Assembly (NCBI GenBank): GCA_947501005.1
Contig: CANMTU010000001.1
Coordinates: 706,501 to 770,500 of the forward strand
DNA: 64,000 nt
Source: an uncultured Erythrobacter sp.
GTDB taxonomy: Bacteria > Pseudomonadota > Alphaproteobacteria > Sphingomonadales > Sphingomonadaceae
Reading direction: 5' to 3'
Under the pieces are notes generated by a model. The model searched no databases. It was not told the DNA's origin and saw only the letters and a list, made by a program, of their open reading frames with translations. This document shows, piece by piece, positions 8,876-17,870 of this stretch. A program made the translations under genes and the position numbers. The number at the start of each line of letters is the position of its first letter. Position 1 is the stretch's first letter.

Positions 8876-10069
8876 TTATCCCTCGGATGACAAAGCCGCC
8901 GCGCCAAGGCAGCGCGGGTCACCAATGTTCCGGCCCTCCGTGATGGCGTCCAGGATCGTTGCTACATGGCGGTCCCAGCTAAATGCCGTGCGAGCGTGGG
9001 TTTTGGCTGCCCTGGCCATATCCGCGCGCAGTTTCGCATCCCGCAGCAGACTGGCGAGGGCTGCCACGAGATCATCTTCGCTCCTGCCATCCACCACCAG
9101 TCCCGAATGGCCGTCTTCCACTAGTTCCGCCGCCCCGCCTTCGCGCCCCACGATTACAGCGGTGTTCGAGGCCATGGCGTCGGCGATCACGATCCCGAAG
9201 CCTTCGAAATCGCGCCCCTCGGCGATCTCGATCTGGGGATGGACGAAGATCTCCGCTTCCCGGTGCAGCGCCACTGCCTCCTCCTCGGGCACGAAACCGG
9301 CGACGGAGACGGTCTGCGAGAGGCCGAGATCCTCGACCATGGCCCGGATGGCCCCAAGCTCGGGTCCGCGCCCGGCGATGACATAGCGGAAGGTGAGGCC
9401 CTCTTGCCGCAAGCGGGCACAGGCGCGCACGCAGGCGCCGATATTCTTGCGCGACTCCAGCCGGCAGAGCGAAAATATGAGCGGCACCTCGCCCGGTTCC
9501 CGCTCGACGGGGTCCGCCAAAGGCACGCTGACGCCGTTATGCGCGACGACCGGCACGATGTCGCCGCCCAGCCGGCCGCGTAGCTTCGCCGCGGTATAGT
9601 GGCTGACCGTGACGATGCAGCGCGCCCTGTCGGCGACGCGGCGCATGACCGGTTTGAGAAGCGCGCCCCCGCCCATGAATTCGCGCCCGTGAAAGGTCGT
9701 AAGAAAAGGCAGGCCCATTACCAGCGGGATGAGCGAGGTGCGCCAAGTGGTCCCGTGCACGAACAGAGGCGGGCCGGCACGCCGCAGTTCCGCCCGCATG
9801 GCGGCAAGATAGCGCGCCGGAACCGCGATCCCGCCGCCCGCGCCGATGTCGATCAGGTCCACCCGCCCGCACGGTTCGCGGCGCGGCCCGGCGCTGGTCT
9901 GCGTGAACACCGTGACTTCGGCGCCGAGGCGGGCATAGGCTTCGGCAACGCCGGCGGCATAGGTCTGCATGCCGCCCTCGTCGGGGGTATAGCCCTTGGC
10001 CATCACCCATACCTTCCGGCCAGTGAGATCGCTTCGCGTGACGGACATATCGCCCCGTTCAATGGCCAT
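8876..10069 (-). CDS. GT4 family glycosyltransferase
   Basis: This is a 397-residue GT-B fold enzyme that would move a sugar from a nucleotide donor to an envelope or polysaccharide acceptor. The N-domain begins KVWVMAKGYTPDEGGMQTYAAG, here seen as the acceptor-site glycine loop. The C-domain has the donor-site region with FSLCRLESRKNIG and the acidic motif EGFGIVIADAMA. The start at 10069 (MAIERGDMSV) is chosen for a GGAG 7 bases upstream, and this makes it overlap the preceding gene by 11 bases. The ATG at 10048 is an alternative. Its partner is the CDP-glycerol-transferase-like gene directly upstream. Confidence 0.85.
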   Translation of the reverse strand: MAIERGDMSVTRSDLTGRKVWVMAKGYTPDEGGMQTYAAGVAEAYARLGAEVTVFTQTSAGPRREPCGRVDLIDIGAGGGIAVPARYLAAMRAELRRAGPPLFVHGTTWRTSLIPLVMGLPFLTTFHGREFMGGGALLKPVMRRVADRARCIVTVSHYTAAKLRGRLGGDIVPVVAHNGVSVPLADPVEREPGEVPLIFSLCRLESRKNIGACVRACARLRQEGLTFRYVIAGRGPELGAIRAMVEDLGLSQTVSVAGFVPEEEAVALHREAEIFVHPQIEIAEGRDFEGFGIVIADAMASNTAVIVGREGGAAELVEDGHSGLVVDGRSEDDLVAALASLLRDAKLRADMARAAKTHARTAFSWDRHVATILDAITEGRNIGDPRCLGAAALSSEG

Positions 10070-11216
10070 CGAGGAACTCCATGATCGCCCGCGCGCCGCG
10101 CAAGCCGGCGGGTTCGTCGCCGAGGTCGAAAGTGTCGGCGAACAGCCGCTCCTGCGCGGGCCGGTATTCGGGGAAGGAGGCGATCGCATGATCGAGCCCG
10201 GCCAATATGTCGTCCTGCGGGCCCACCACGGGGCCGGTCGCCCAATGCGCGAAATCGGGGTTGCCCTGCCATCGCACGCCGTGCGCGTTAAGGTGCAGGC
10301 ACGGGCGCGGGTAAAGCAGGAATTCGTAGATCTGGCTGCTGACGTCCCCCACATAGATGTCAGCAAAATTGGTATAGCTCATGTCTGCCGAAGCCGCGCT
10401 GCCCGGATCGAACAGCACGTTGTCGGCGGCGAGATCGCGCGGATCGGGTCGGTCTACCCGTGCCAATGCGGGCGGGGAGACGGTCACCGTCCATCGCCGC
10501 TGCATCAGCATGACGTGCGGCGCGAAGATGAGGTTGAACCGATCGCTGTGCGCCAGGGCGTGCACCACTTGGCGTCCCATCCGGTAATAGCTCGACAGGG
10601 CGGGGGAGGGATGCGGCGCATACAGCACGGTCGGCCGCGTCTGGTCGGGGAATGGCGAGGCGATGCGCCGGTCGGCGAACAGGTCGAACTTGGGGTAGCC
10701 GACGATGCGTATCCGCTCGGCTGGCACACCCCCGTCTTCCATCAGCCGGCGTTCGATCTTGGAACCTGCTGCGAGGACCAAGTCGAACCGAGCGCTCTCG
10801 CGATCGAAACCGATCGCCCGGTCGCCCGCGCCATGCTTGGTGTGAACGATCTTCAGGTCGACCAGACCGTAGTGCGACTTGAGAAGCAGCGAGGTCTTCT
10901 CCGAGACGACGAGCGCGTCGAACTGGCGGAAGAAAGCCAGATTGTCGCGATATATCGCCAGTTTGCGGGCCGGTATCGCGCGCTCCAAAGCGGCGACGAA
11001 GAACTTCGATCCGGGCGAGCTGACGGACAGCATCTCGGCGCGGAAGCGGCCGTAATCCGAACCTGCCAGCGTCCGCACATGGCTTTCCAGCAAGGGGCTG
11101 GAAAACGCCAGCGTCACCTCCACCCCCTCCATCCGGACCATGCGCAGCGCGATCGGCAGGCTATGGGCGGTCTGATGGATCTGGTCGTGATTGAACAGGA
11201 AGCAGATGCGGCGCAT
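10059..11216 (-). CDS. CDP-glycerol glycerophosphotransferase-like protein
   Basis: This is a 385-residue cytoplasmic protein from the ATG at 11216 (MRRICFLFNHDQ). The GT-B-like layout and the motifs HTKHGAGDR, YAPHPSP and YVGDVSSQIYEFLLYPRPCLHLN match the TagB/TagF-type poly(glycerol phosphate) transferase superfamily. In Gram-negative bacteria such proteins are thought to add glycerol- or other alditol-phosphate groups to capsule or LPS, but the actual substrate here is unknown. It is coupled to the GT4 gene that follows, so the two probably act on the same surface glycan. An upstream start at 11252 would add 12 residues. Confidence 0.75.
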   Translation of the reverse strand: MRRICFLFNHDQIHQTAHSLPIALRMVRMEGVEVTLAFSSPLLESHVRTLAGSDYGRFRAEMLSVSSPGSKFFVAALERAIPARKLAIYRDNLAFFRQFDALVVSEKTSLLLKSHYGLVDLKIVHTKHGAGDRAIGFDRESARFDLVLAAGSKIERRLMEDGGVPAERIRIVGYPKFDLFADRRIASPFPDQTRPTVLYAPHPSPALSSYYRMGRQVVHALAHSDRFNLIFAPHVMLMQRRWTVTVSPPALARVDRPDPRDLAADNVLFDPGSAASADMSYTNFADIYVGDVSSQIYEFLLYPRPCLHLNAHGVRWQGNPDFAHWATGPVVGPQDDILAGLDHAIASFPEYRPAQERLFADTFDLGDEPAGLRGARAIMEFLDGH

Positions 11217-11480
11217 GGCGCGATCCAGTAAAGGCGGATGGCGTAAATTCAAATGCTACGCGCGTCTCGGATCGCAACTCCGCGTTGTTCGCACTTGCAA
11301 CATCGGGTTGCTGGCGTTAAGCGACCTTCATCCACCGGACCCGGCCGTGCCGGGTGGCTCGGCCCGGCGCCTATCCCCGGGACAATTTCTCAGACCGGCG
11401 CTCTTGCCGCACATCGTGTTCGCAGTTGAGCGGCGCCTGCATGGTGCCGTGCCGGTCGTGTGAGTCGTGTTAGGGTTCAC

Positions 11481-12965
11481 ATGTTCAATATTCCCGCGCT
11501 TAAGCGCGAATGGCTTTCCAATCCCCGGCGGGACATTCTCGCCGGGATCGTGGTCGCGCTGGCACTCATTCCCGAGGCGATCGGCTTTTCCATCATCGCG
11601 GGCGTCGATCCGCGCGTCGGCCTTTATGCCTCCTTCTCCATTGCGGTGATCATCTCGCTGGTCGGAGGGAGACCGGGCATGATTTCCGCCGCCACGGCCG
11701 CCATTGCGGTTCTGGTGCTGCCGCTGATTCAGCAATACGGCGTCGAGTATCTGTTCGCCGCCACGATCCTGATGGGCGTGATCCAGGTCATCGCGGGGTT
11801 CCTGCGGCTCCACTTGCTGATGCAGTATGTGTCCCGCTCGGTCATCACCGGCTTCGTCAACGCGCTGGCGATCCTGATCTTCATCGCGCAGTTGCCGGAA
11901 CTCACCGGCGTGCCGCTGCTGACCTACGTGCTGGTCGCGGCGGGCCTGTTCGTCATCTACCTTCTGCCGCGGCTGACCAAGGCCGTTCCCTCGCCGCTGG
12001 TGGCGATCGTGATCCTGACGGCAGTCGTCTATTATCTGGGCATGGATGTGCGCACTGTGGGCGACATGGGCGAACTGCCGTCGTCTCTGCCTTCCTGGCT
12101 GATACCGGACGTGCCGTTCACGTTCGAGACGCTGCAGATCATCCTGCCTTATTCGGCAACGATGGCGGCGGTCGGCCTGCTCGAATCCATGCTGACTGCG
12201 CAGATCGTCGACGATCTCACCGATACGCCTTCCGACAAGCAGCAGGAGATGAAGGGCCAGGGCGTGGCCAATTTCTTCACCGGCTTCCTCGGCGGCATGG
12301 GCGGCTGCGCGATGATCGGCCAGTCGGTCATAAACGTGAAGTCGGGCGGCGAGACGCGTCTGTCGACTTTCGTTTCGGGCGTCTTCCTGTTGTTCCTGCT
12401 GCTCGTGCTGGGGCCGTTGGTCGCGATCATTCCGATGGCCTCGCTGGTCGCGGTGATGATCATGGTCTCGATCGGCACGTTCTCGTGGCGCTCGATCAAG
12501 GATATCCGGACCAATCCCTGGCAATCGTCGGTCGTGATGATCGTCACCGTGGTCGTCGTGGTCTGGACCCACGATCTGGCACAGGGCGTGCTGGCGGGCG
12601 TGATCCTGTCGGGCCTGTTCTTCGCGAGCAAGGTGAAGCGCCTGTTCACCGTCGATACCGACCTGTCGGCGGACGGGACCACGCGCACATACCGCATCGG
12701 GGGGCAGGTGTTCTTCGCCTCTTCCGACCGGTTCGTCGAGGCGTTCGACTTCAAGGAAGTGCTCGACAAGGTGGTGATCGACGTCAGCCGCGCCCATTTC
12801 TGGGACATCTCGGCAGTCGGCACGCTCGACAAGGCGATCCTCAAGTTCCGCCGCGAGGGGACGGCGGTCGAGGTTCTCGGCCTGAACGCGGAAAGCGCCG
12901 CCATGATCGAGCGTTATGCCATACACGACAAACCCGGCGCCGAAGCGCAGATGGGAGGACACTGA
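11481..12965 (+). CDS. SulP family inorganic anion transporter with STAS domain
   Basis: This is an inner-membrane anion carrier (sulfate, bicarbonate or similar) of 494 residues. Ten or more membrane segments fill residues about 20-390. The SulP region includes [18 protein letters not shown] near the N-terminus. The C-terminal part (about 410-494) is a cytosolic STAS domain with the motif [21 protein letters not shown]. The start is the ATG at 11481, preceded by AGGG. A GTG 21 bases upstream is in frame but has a poor context. Its TGA shares one base with an ATG of the following UspA gene, so expression is coupled. The anion cannot be named from sequence. Confidence 0.92.
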   Translation: MFNIPALKREWLSNPRRDILAGIVVALALIPEAIGFSIIAGVDPRVGLYASFSIAVIISLVGGRPGMISAATAAIAVLVLPLIQQYGVEYLFAATILMGVIQVIAGFLRLHLLMQYVSRSVITGFVNALAILIFIAQLPELTGVPLLTYVLVAAGLFVIYLLPRLTKAVPSPLVAIVILTAVVYYLGMDVRTVGDMGELPSSLPSWLIPDVPFTFETLQIILPYSATMAAVGLLESMLTAQIVDDLTDTPSDKQQEMKGQGVANFFTGFLGGMGGCAMIGQSVINVKSGGETRLSTFVSGVFLLFLLLVLGPLVAIIPMASLVAVMIMVSIGTFSWRSIKDIRTNPWQSSVVMIVTVVVVVWTHDLAQGVLAGVILSGLFFASKVKRLFTVDTDLSADGTTRTYRIGGQVFFASSDRFVEAFDFKEVLDKVVIDVSRAHFWDISAVGTLDKAILKFRREGTAVEVLGLNAESAAMIERYAIHDKPGAEAQMGGH

Positions 12966-12979
12966 TGGGAGAGACAGCA

Positions 12980-13831
12980 ATGCAGAACGTCCTCGCGGCG
13001 ATCGATGCGTCGGCCTATGCGGCCAGTGTGTGCGGCCATGCGGGCTGGGCGGCCAAGCGCCTGTCGCTGCCGGTCGAACTGTTGCACGTGGTGCAGCGGC
13101 ACGATGCGGTGACGGCGCGCCGGGACCTGTCCGGCGCGATTGGGCTGGGCGTGAAGAGCGACCTGATGGAAGAACTCGTCCGCCTGTCCGAAGAAAGCAG
13201 CCGCACCGAGATCGACAAGGGTCGCGTCCTCCTGAAAGCCGGCGAACAGGTGCTGCGCAAGGCGGGGGTGGCCGATGTGGCCACCCTGCATCGCCACGGC
13301 GGCGTGGTGGAAACGATCCTCGAACGAGAGGACCATGCGCGCCTCGTGGTGATGGGCAAGCGCGGCGTCGGTCACGAATACGCCTCCGACGCCATCGGCT
13401 CGATGATCGAGCGGGTGGTGCGGGCGAGTGGGAAGCCGGTGCTGGTCGCCGCGCGCGAATTTGCCGAGCCGGAGCATGTCGTCTTCGCCTACGATGCCAG
13501 CCCGGCGGCCGAACGCGCGCTCGAACGCCTGGTCAACTCGCCACTGTTCGACGGGCTACCGATCACGATCGTCATGGCCGAAGCCGAGGGCGACAGGCAG
13601 CGTGAGCAATTGGCGCGGGCGGAGGCGGCGTTCGCTGCAAGCCACCCGGTCACGACCGTGCTGGAACGCGGCAAGGCGCAGCAGGTCATCCCCGGCGTGG
13701 TCGCCGCGACCGGGCGGGCGTTGCTCCTCATGGGCGCCTATGGCCACTCGCCCATTCGCCGGATGATCGTGGGCAGCACCACCGCCGAGATGGTCCGCAC
13801 CGTCAAGGCCCCGGTGCTGATGGTGCGGTAG
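12980..13831 (+). CDS. Tandem universal stress protein (UspA-type)
   Basis: This is a cytosolic stress protein of 283 residues made of two Usp domains. The first is about 1-155 with the nucleotide-loop region VVMGKRGVGHEYASDAIGS. The second is about 160-283 with LLMGAYGHSPIRRMIVGSTTAEM, which matches the ATP-binding G-x2-G-x9-G-S/T motif. The ATG at 12980 follows GGAGAG by 6 bases. Another ATG at 12965 overlaps the SulP stop and would add five residues. The link with a SulP carrier is common and suggests that the Usp protein tunes or responds to the transporter. Confidence 0.9.
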   Translation: MQNVLAAIDASAYAASVCGHAGWAAKRLSLPVELLHVVQRHDAVTARRDLSGAIGLGVKSDLMEELVRLSEESSRTEIDKGRVLLKAGEQVLRKAGVADVATLHRHGGVVETILEREDHARLVVMGKRGVGHEYASDAIGSMIERVVRASGKPVLVAAREFAEPEHVVFAYDASPAAERALERLVNSPLFDGLPITIVMAEAEGDRQREQLARAEAAFAASHPVTTVLERGKAQQVIPGVVAATGRALLLMGAYGHSPIRRMIVGSTTAEMVRTVKAPVLMVR

Positions 13832-13908
13832 CGGAGGACACGGTCTTATCCCCACTGGCCTTCGGGCGACCGGTTATCTAAGGCTCGCAGCACAAGTGGA
13901 GACGAGAT

Positions 13909-15396
13909 TTGCCGAAAACCGCCCTATCGAACGCACAGACGGGCATTACCGGGTTGGACGATGTCATCGGCGGCGGGTTCGACCGGGGCCGGGTGTTCCT
14001 GCTCGAAGGCAATCCCGGAACGGGCAAGACAACGATCGCCCTGCAATTCCTGCTGGCCGGCGTGGCGCAGGGCGAACGCTGCCTCTACATCACCCTGTCC
14101 GAAACCGAGGACGAGTTGCGGGCAAGCGCGGAATCGCACGATCTATCGATTGACGGGCTGGATATCTTCGAACTCCTGCCGCCGGAAAACCTGCTGGACG
14201 AGGATCAGCAGCAGAGCCTGCTCTATTCGTCCGATCTCGAACTGGGCGAGACGACGAAACGCATTTTCGAAGTGTTCGAACGGGTGCAGCCGACCCGCGT
14301 CGTGGTCGACAGCCTGTCGGAGATCCGCCTGCTGGCGCAAAGCTCGCTGCGCTACCGGCGGCAGATCCTGGCGCTGAAGCATTATTTCGCGCGCAGCGGG
14401 GCGACCGTGCTCATGCTCGACGATCTGACGACCGACGCCAACGACAAGACCGTGCATTCGATCGCCCACGGGGTCGTGCGGCTGGAGGAACTGGCGCCCG
14501 ATTACGGGCCGGAACGCCGGCGCCTGCGGGTGCTGAAATATCGCGGGCGCAGGTTTCGCGGCGGGTATCACGATTTCGCGATCGCGCATGGCGGCGTGCA
14601 GGTATTCCCCCGCCTCGTCTCGGCCGAGCACAAACGCGACTTCACGCAGGAAATGCTGCGCACCGGATCGCCCGAACTGAACGCGTTGCTGGGCGGCGGG
14701 GTGGATCGCGGATCGAGCGTCCTGCTGCTCGGCCCGGCGGGTTCCGGCAAATCGCTGCTGTCACTCACCTTCATCCAGACCGCGGTGGAGCGGGGCGAGC
14801 GGGCGGCGATGTTCGTGTTCGACGAGGAACTGCCGCTGCTGATCGAACGGGCGAAAGGGATCGGAATCGATCTCCAGCCTTTGCTCGATAGCGAACGGCT
14901 GGTGCTGGAACAGGTCGACGCCGCCGAACTCACGCCGGGCGAATTTTCGGAGCGGGTTCGCCGCTGCGTGGAAATCCACGGCGCGCGGACGATCGTGATC
15001 GACAGCCTGAACGGCTATCAGGCGGCGATGCCGGGCGAGAATGCGCTGATCCTGCACATCCACGAGCTGCTGCAATATCTCAACCGCCAGGGCGCCACGA
15101 CTTTCCTCACCGTGGCGCAGCATGGGCTGATGGGCGAGATGCAGAGCCCGGTCGATCTCACCTACATTGCCGATACCGTCCTGCTGCTGCGCTATTTCGA
15201 GGCGCGCGGGCGGGTGCGCCGGGCGATGTCCGTCATCAAGAAGCGCGCCGGATATCACGAGGATACCATCCGCGAATACCAGATCGGCCGGCGCGGCCTG
15301 ACCCTCGGAGAACCGCTGAGCGGATTTCAGGGCATCCTGCGCGGCGTGCCGCGGATCATGGGTGAAGACGAATTGCTGAAACGCGAGGACGCGTGA
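13909..15396 (+). CDS. KaiC-like double-domain RecA-type ATPase
   Basis: This is a 495-residue protein with two KaiC domains (about 8-240 and 248-480). The start is a TTG preceded by GGAG 7 bases upstream. Walker A motifs are GNPGTGKT at 34-41 and GPAGSGKS at 275-282, with Walker B around VVVDSLSE (131-138) and TIVIDSLNG. The catalytic Glu pair of cyanobacterial KaiC is SE in the first domain and DEE in the second. At the autophosphorylation site the clock Ser-Thr pair is replaced by Thr-Tyr (LTYIADT). No kaiA or kaiB is nearby. Its stop overlaps the start of a hybrid histidine kinase gene, so it more likely serves signalling or stress responses than a true circadian clock. Confidence 0.92.
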   Translation: MPKTALSNAQTGITGLDDVIGGGFDRGRVFLLEGNPGTGKTTIALQFLLAGVAQGERCLYITLSETEDELRASAESHDLSIDGLDIFELLPPENLLDEDQQQSLLYSSDLELGETTKRIFEVFERVQPTRVVVDSLSEIRLLAQSSLRYRRQILALKHYFARSGATVLMLDDLTTDANDKTVHSIAHGVVRLEELAPDYGPERRRLRVLKYRGRRFRGGYHDFAIAHGGVQVFPRLVSAEHKRDFTQEMLRTGSPELNALLGGGVDRGSSVLLLGPAGSGKSLLSLTFIQTAVERGERAAMFVFDEELPLLIERAKGIGIDLQPLLDSERLVLEQVDAAELTPGEFSERVRRCVEIHGARTIVIDSLNGYQAAMPGENALILHIHELLQYLNRQGATTFLTVAQHGLMGEMQSPVDLTYIADTVLLLRYFEARGRVRRAMSVIKKRAGYHEDTIREYQIGRRGLTLGEPLSGFQGILRGVPRIMGEDELLKREDA

Positions 15397-17774
15397 AGCG
15401 CACGACGGTATCCGAACAGGCCCTCGTCCTGGCGCCGAGAGGCCGCGATGCGGCGATCGCCGTCGAAATGCTGCGCGAGGCGGGGATCGAGGCGAAGACG
15501 GTCCCCTCACTTACGGAGCTGCTGGCGGAGCTCGACAAGGGTGCGGCTTTCGTCGTCGTCACCGAAGAGACGATCGCCACCGCCGACCTGCGCCCGCTCA
15601 GCGAGTGGCTGGCGCAGCAGCAGGGCTGGTCCGACCTGCCGTTCATCCTGCTCACCAACCGGGGCGGCGGGCTGGAACGCAACCCGGCGGCGGGCCGCCA
15701 TCTGGAGGCGCTGGGCAATGTCACCTTCCTCGAACGGCCGTTTCATCCCACCACCTTCGTCAGTCTGGCCCGCGCCGCGCTCAGGGGGCGGCGCCGGCAA
15801 TACGATGCCCGCGCAAGGCTGGTGGCCCTGCACGAGGGGGAGGAGAAATACCGCACGCTGTTCGAATCCATCGAGGCGGGGTTCTGCGTCGCGGAAGTCA
15901 ATCTCGAGGATGCCGCGGGCCGGGTCGATTACCGCATCGTCGAGGCCAACCCCGCCTTCTATCGCCAGAGCGGCTTTTCCGAGGACATCATCGGCGCCTG
16001 GCTGCGCAGCGCCTCGCCCGAGCTGGAAGAGAAGTGGTACGAGATCTACGGCCGGGTCGCGGCAACCGGCGAACCGCTGCGGTTCGAAAGCGGTTCCGAT
16101 GCGCTTGGCCGGTGGTTCGACGTCTATGCGTTCCGCACCGGTGACGCGCAGAGCAACCGCATCGCGATCCTGTTCAACGACATAACCGCGCGCCGCAATG
16201 CCGAGGAACGCCTGCGCGATCTGAACGACACGCTGGAGCAGCAGGTTGCCGCCCGCGCGGCGGAGCGGGACCGGTTGTGGAACCTGTCGCAGGACATGCT
16301 GGCGCGCGCCGATTATACCGGCATGATGTCGGCCATCAGCCCGGCGTGGAGCGAAGTGCTGGGCTGGAGCGAGGAGGATCTGCTCACCCGCGGCTATGCC
16401 AGCTTCATGCATCCCGAGGACAAGGCCTCGACGATCGCCGCCATCGAGGACATGGCGGAGACGCGGCAGCCCGGGCGGTTCGAGAACCGGATCGCAACCA
16501 GTGATGGCGACTGGAAGTGGATCGAATGGACCGTCGCGCCCGAGCCGGACGGGGTGAACTTCATCGCGGTCGGCCGCGATCTCAGCCACGCGAAGGCGCG
16601 CGAGGCCGAACTCGACGCAGCGCGCGAGGCGTTGCGGCAGAGCCAGAAAATGGAAGCGATGGGCAGCCTGACGGGCGGCGTCGCGCATGATTTCAACAAC
16701 CTCCTCGCACCGATCGTCGGCTCGCTGGACATGCTCAAGCGCAACCGCGTCGGAAATGAGCGGGAACAGCGCCTGATCGACGGCGCGATCCAGTCGGCCG
16801 ACCGTGCGCGAACGCTGGTCCAGCGCCTGCTGGCCTTCGCCCGCCGGCAGCCGTTGCAATCGGTGGCGGTGGATGTCGGCCAGCTGATCGAGAACATGGC
16901 CGGCCTCGTCGAAAGCACGACCGGCCCGAAGATCACGGTGTCGGTCGATACGCCGTCCTCGCTGCCCCCGGCGACGGCGGATTCCAATCAGCTCGAAATG
17001 GCGCTGCTGAACCTCGCCGTGAATGCGCGCGATGCCATGCCCGAAGGCGGCACGCTGCGGATCGCCGCGTCGGTCGAACAGGCGCGATCCGGCGCTATCG
17101 CGGAACTGGAGGACGGCAATTATGTCCGCCTTTCGGTCAGCGATACCGGCACGGGGATGGACGAGGAAACCCTGCGCCGCGCGATCGAGCCGTTCTATTC
17201 GACCAAGGGCATCGGCAAGGGCACCGGGCTAGGCCTGTCCATGGTGCACGGCCTCGCCGCCCAGCTCGGCGGAACGCTGACAATCGACAGCAGCCCGGGC
17301 GAGGGGACCGAGGTGGCCCTGTGGCTGCCCGTCAGCGCCACGCCGACGGTGGCGAAGGCGCAGGAACCGGAAGGAAACGCGCTTCCCGGCGTAGGGATCG
17401 CGCTGGTGGTCGATGACGAATTCCTCGTTCGCATGAGCACTGCCGACATGCTCTCCGACCTCGGATACGAGGTGGTCGAGGCGAATTCGGGCGAGGATGC
17501 GCTGAAACTGGTCGAACAGGGCCTGGAGCCGGTGCTGCTGGTGACCGACCATCTGATGCCGGGGATCACCGGCACCGAACTCGTCACGCGATTGAAGGCG
17601 AGCTTCCCTGCCTTGCAGGCGCTGATCGTGTCCGGCTATGCCGATCTCGAAGGCGTGCCGTCCGATGTCGCGCGGCTGACCAAGCCGTTTCGTGCCGAGG
17701 AACTTGCCAGCAAGCTGGTGGCGAGCGTGGCGGACGGCGCGCCCGGGCAGGCGGCACAGGCGGGCGGGGCGTAG
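15393..17774 (+). CDS. Hybrid sensor histidine kinase (PAS-PAS-kinase-receiver)
   Basis: This is a soluble 793-residue hybrid kinase without membrane segments. It starts at a GTG that overlaps the KaiC stop as GTGA. Residues 1-140 look like a receiver lacking the phospho-acceptor consensus. Two PAS-type sensor domains follow (about 150-275 and 305-405), then a short coiled coil, the phospho-acceptor H432 in VAHDFNN, a HATPase domain with the N-box NLAVNARDAMPEGG and G-box GKGTGLGLSMVHG, and a C-terminal receiver with D719 in LLVTDHLMPG. HDFNN-type kinases are typical of alphaproteobacteria. Coupling to the KaiC-like ATPase suggests direct cooperation. Confidence 0.92.
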   Translation: MKRTTVSEQALVLAPRGRDAAIAVEMLREAGIEAKTVPSLTELLAELDKGAAFVVVTEETIATADLRPLSEWLAQQQGWSDLPFILLTNRGGGLERNPAAGRHLEALGNVTFLERPFHPTTFVSLARAALRGRRRQYDARARLVALHEGEEKYRTLFESIEAGFCVAEVNLEDAAGRVDYRIVEANPAFYRQSGFSEDIIGAWLRSASPELEEKWYEIYGRVAATGEPLRFESGSDALGRWFDVYAFRTGDAQSNRIAILFNDITARRNAEERLRDLNDTLEQQVAARAAERDRLWNLSQDMLARADYTGMMSAISPAWSEVLGWSEEDLLTRGYASFMHPEDKASTIAAIEDMAETRQPGRFENRIATSDGDWKWIEWTVAPEPDGVNFIAVGRDLSHAKAREAELDAAREALRQSQKMEAMGSLTGGVAHDFNNLLAPIVGSLDMLKRNRVGNEREQRLIDGAIQSADRARTLVQRLLAFARRQPLQSVAVDVGQLIENMAGLVESTTGPKITVSVDTPSSLPPATADSNQLEMALLNLAVNARDAMPEGGTLRIAASVEQARSGAIAELEDGNYVRLSVSDTGTGMDEETLRRAIEPFYSTKGIGKGTGLGLSMVHGLAAQLGGTLTIDSSPGEGTEVALWLPVSATPTVAKAQEPEGNALPGVGIALVVDDEFLVRMSTADMLSDLGYEVVEANSGEDALKLVEQGLEPVLLVTDHLMPGITGTELVTRLKASFPALQALIVSGYADLEGVPSDVARLTKPFRAEELASKLVASVADGAPGQAAQAGGA

Positions 17775-17870
17775 GCAGCGGGACGGTGGCATCGCGGTGG
17801 ATGGCGCTCTGGCCAGCACCGCGTTTGTGCGCCATGACCGGTGAACAGGAAGAAGAAGGAATTGGCAAAT

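Noticed and set aside
11339..11355. Hairpin ACCCGGC/GCCGGGT upstream of the SulP gene as a terminator
   Set aside because: A perfect 7-bp stem with a 3-base loop but no T run on either side; likely chance in GC-rich DNA.
11328..12980. 550-codon minus-strand frame opposite the SulP transporter
   Set aside because: The product is rich in His/Arg/Asp repeats typical of antisense translation of membrane-protein genes; no domain is recognisable.
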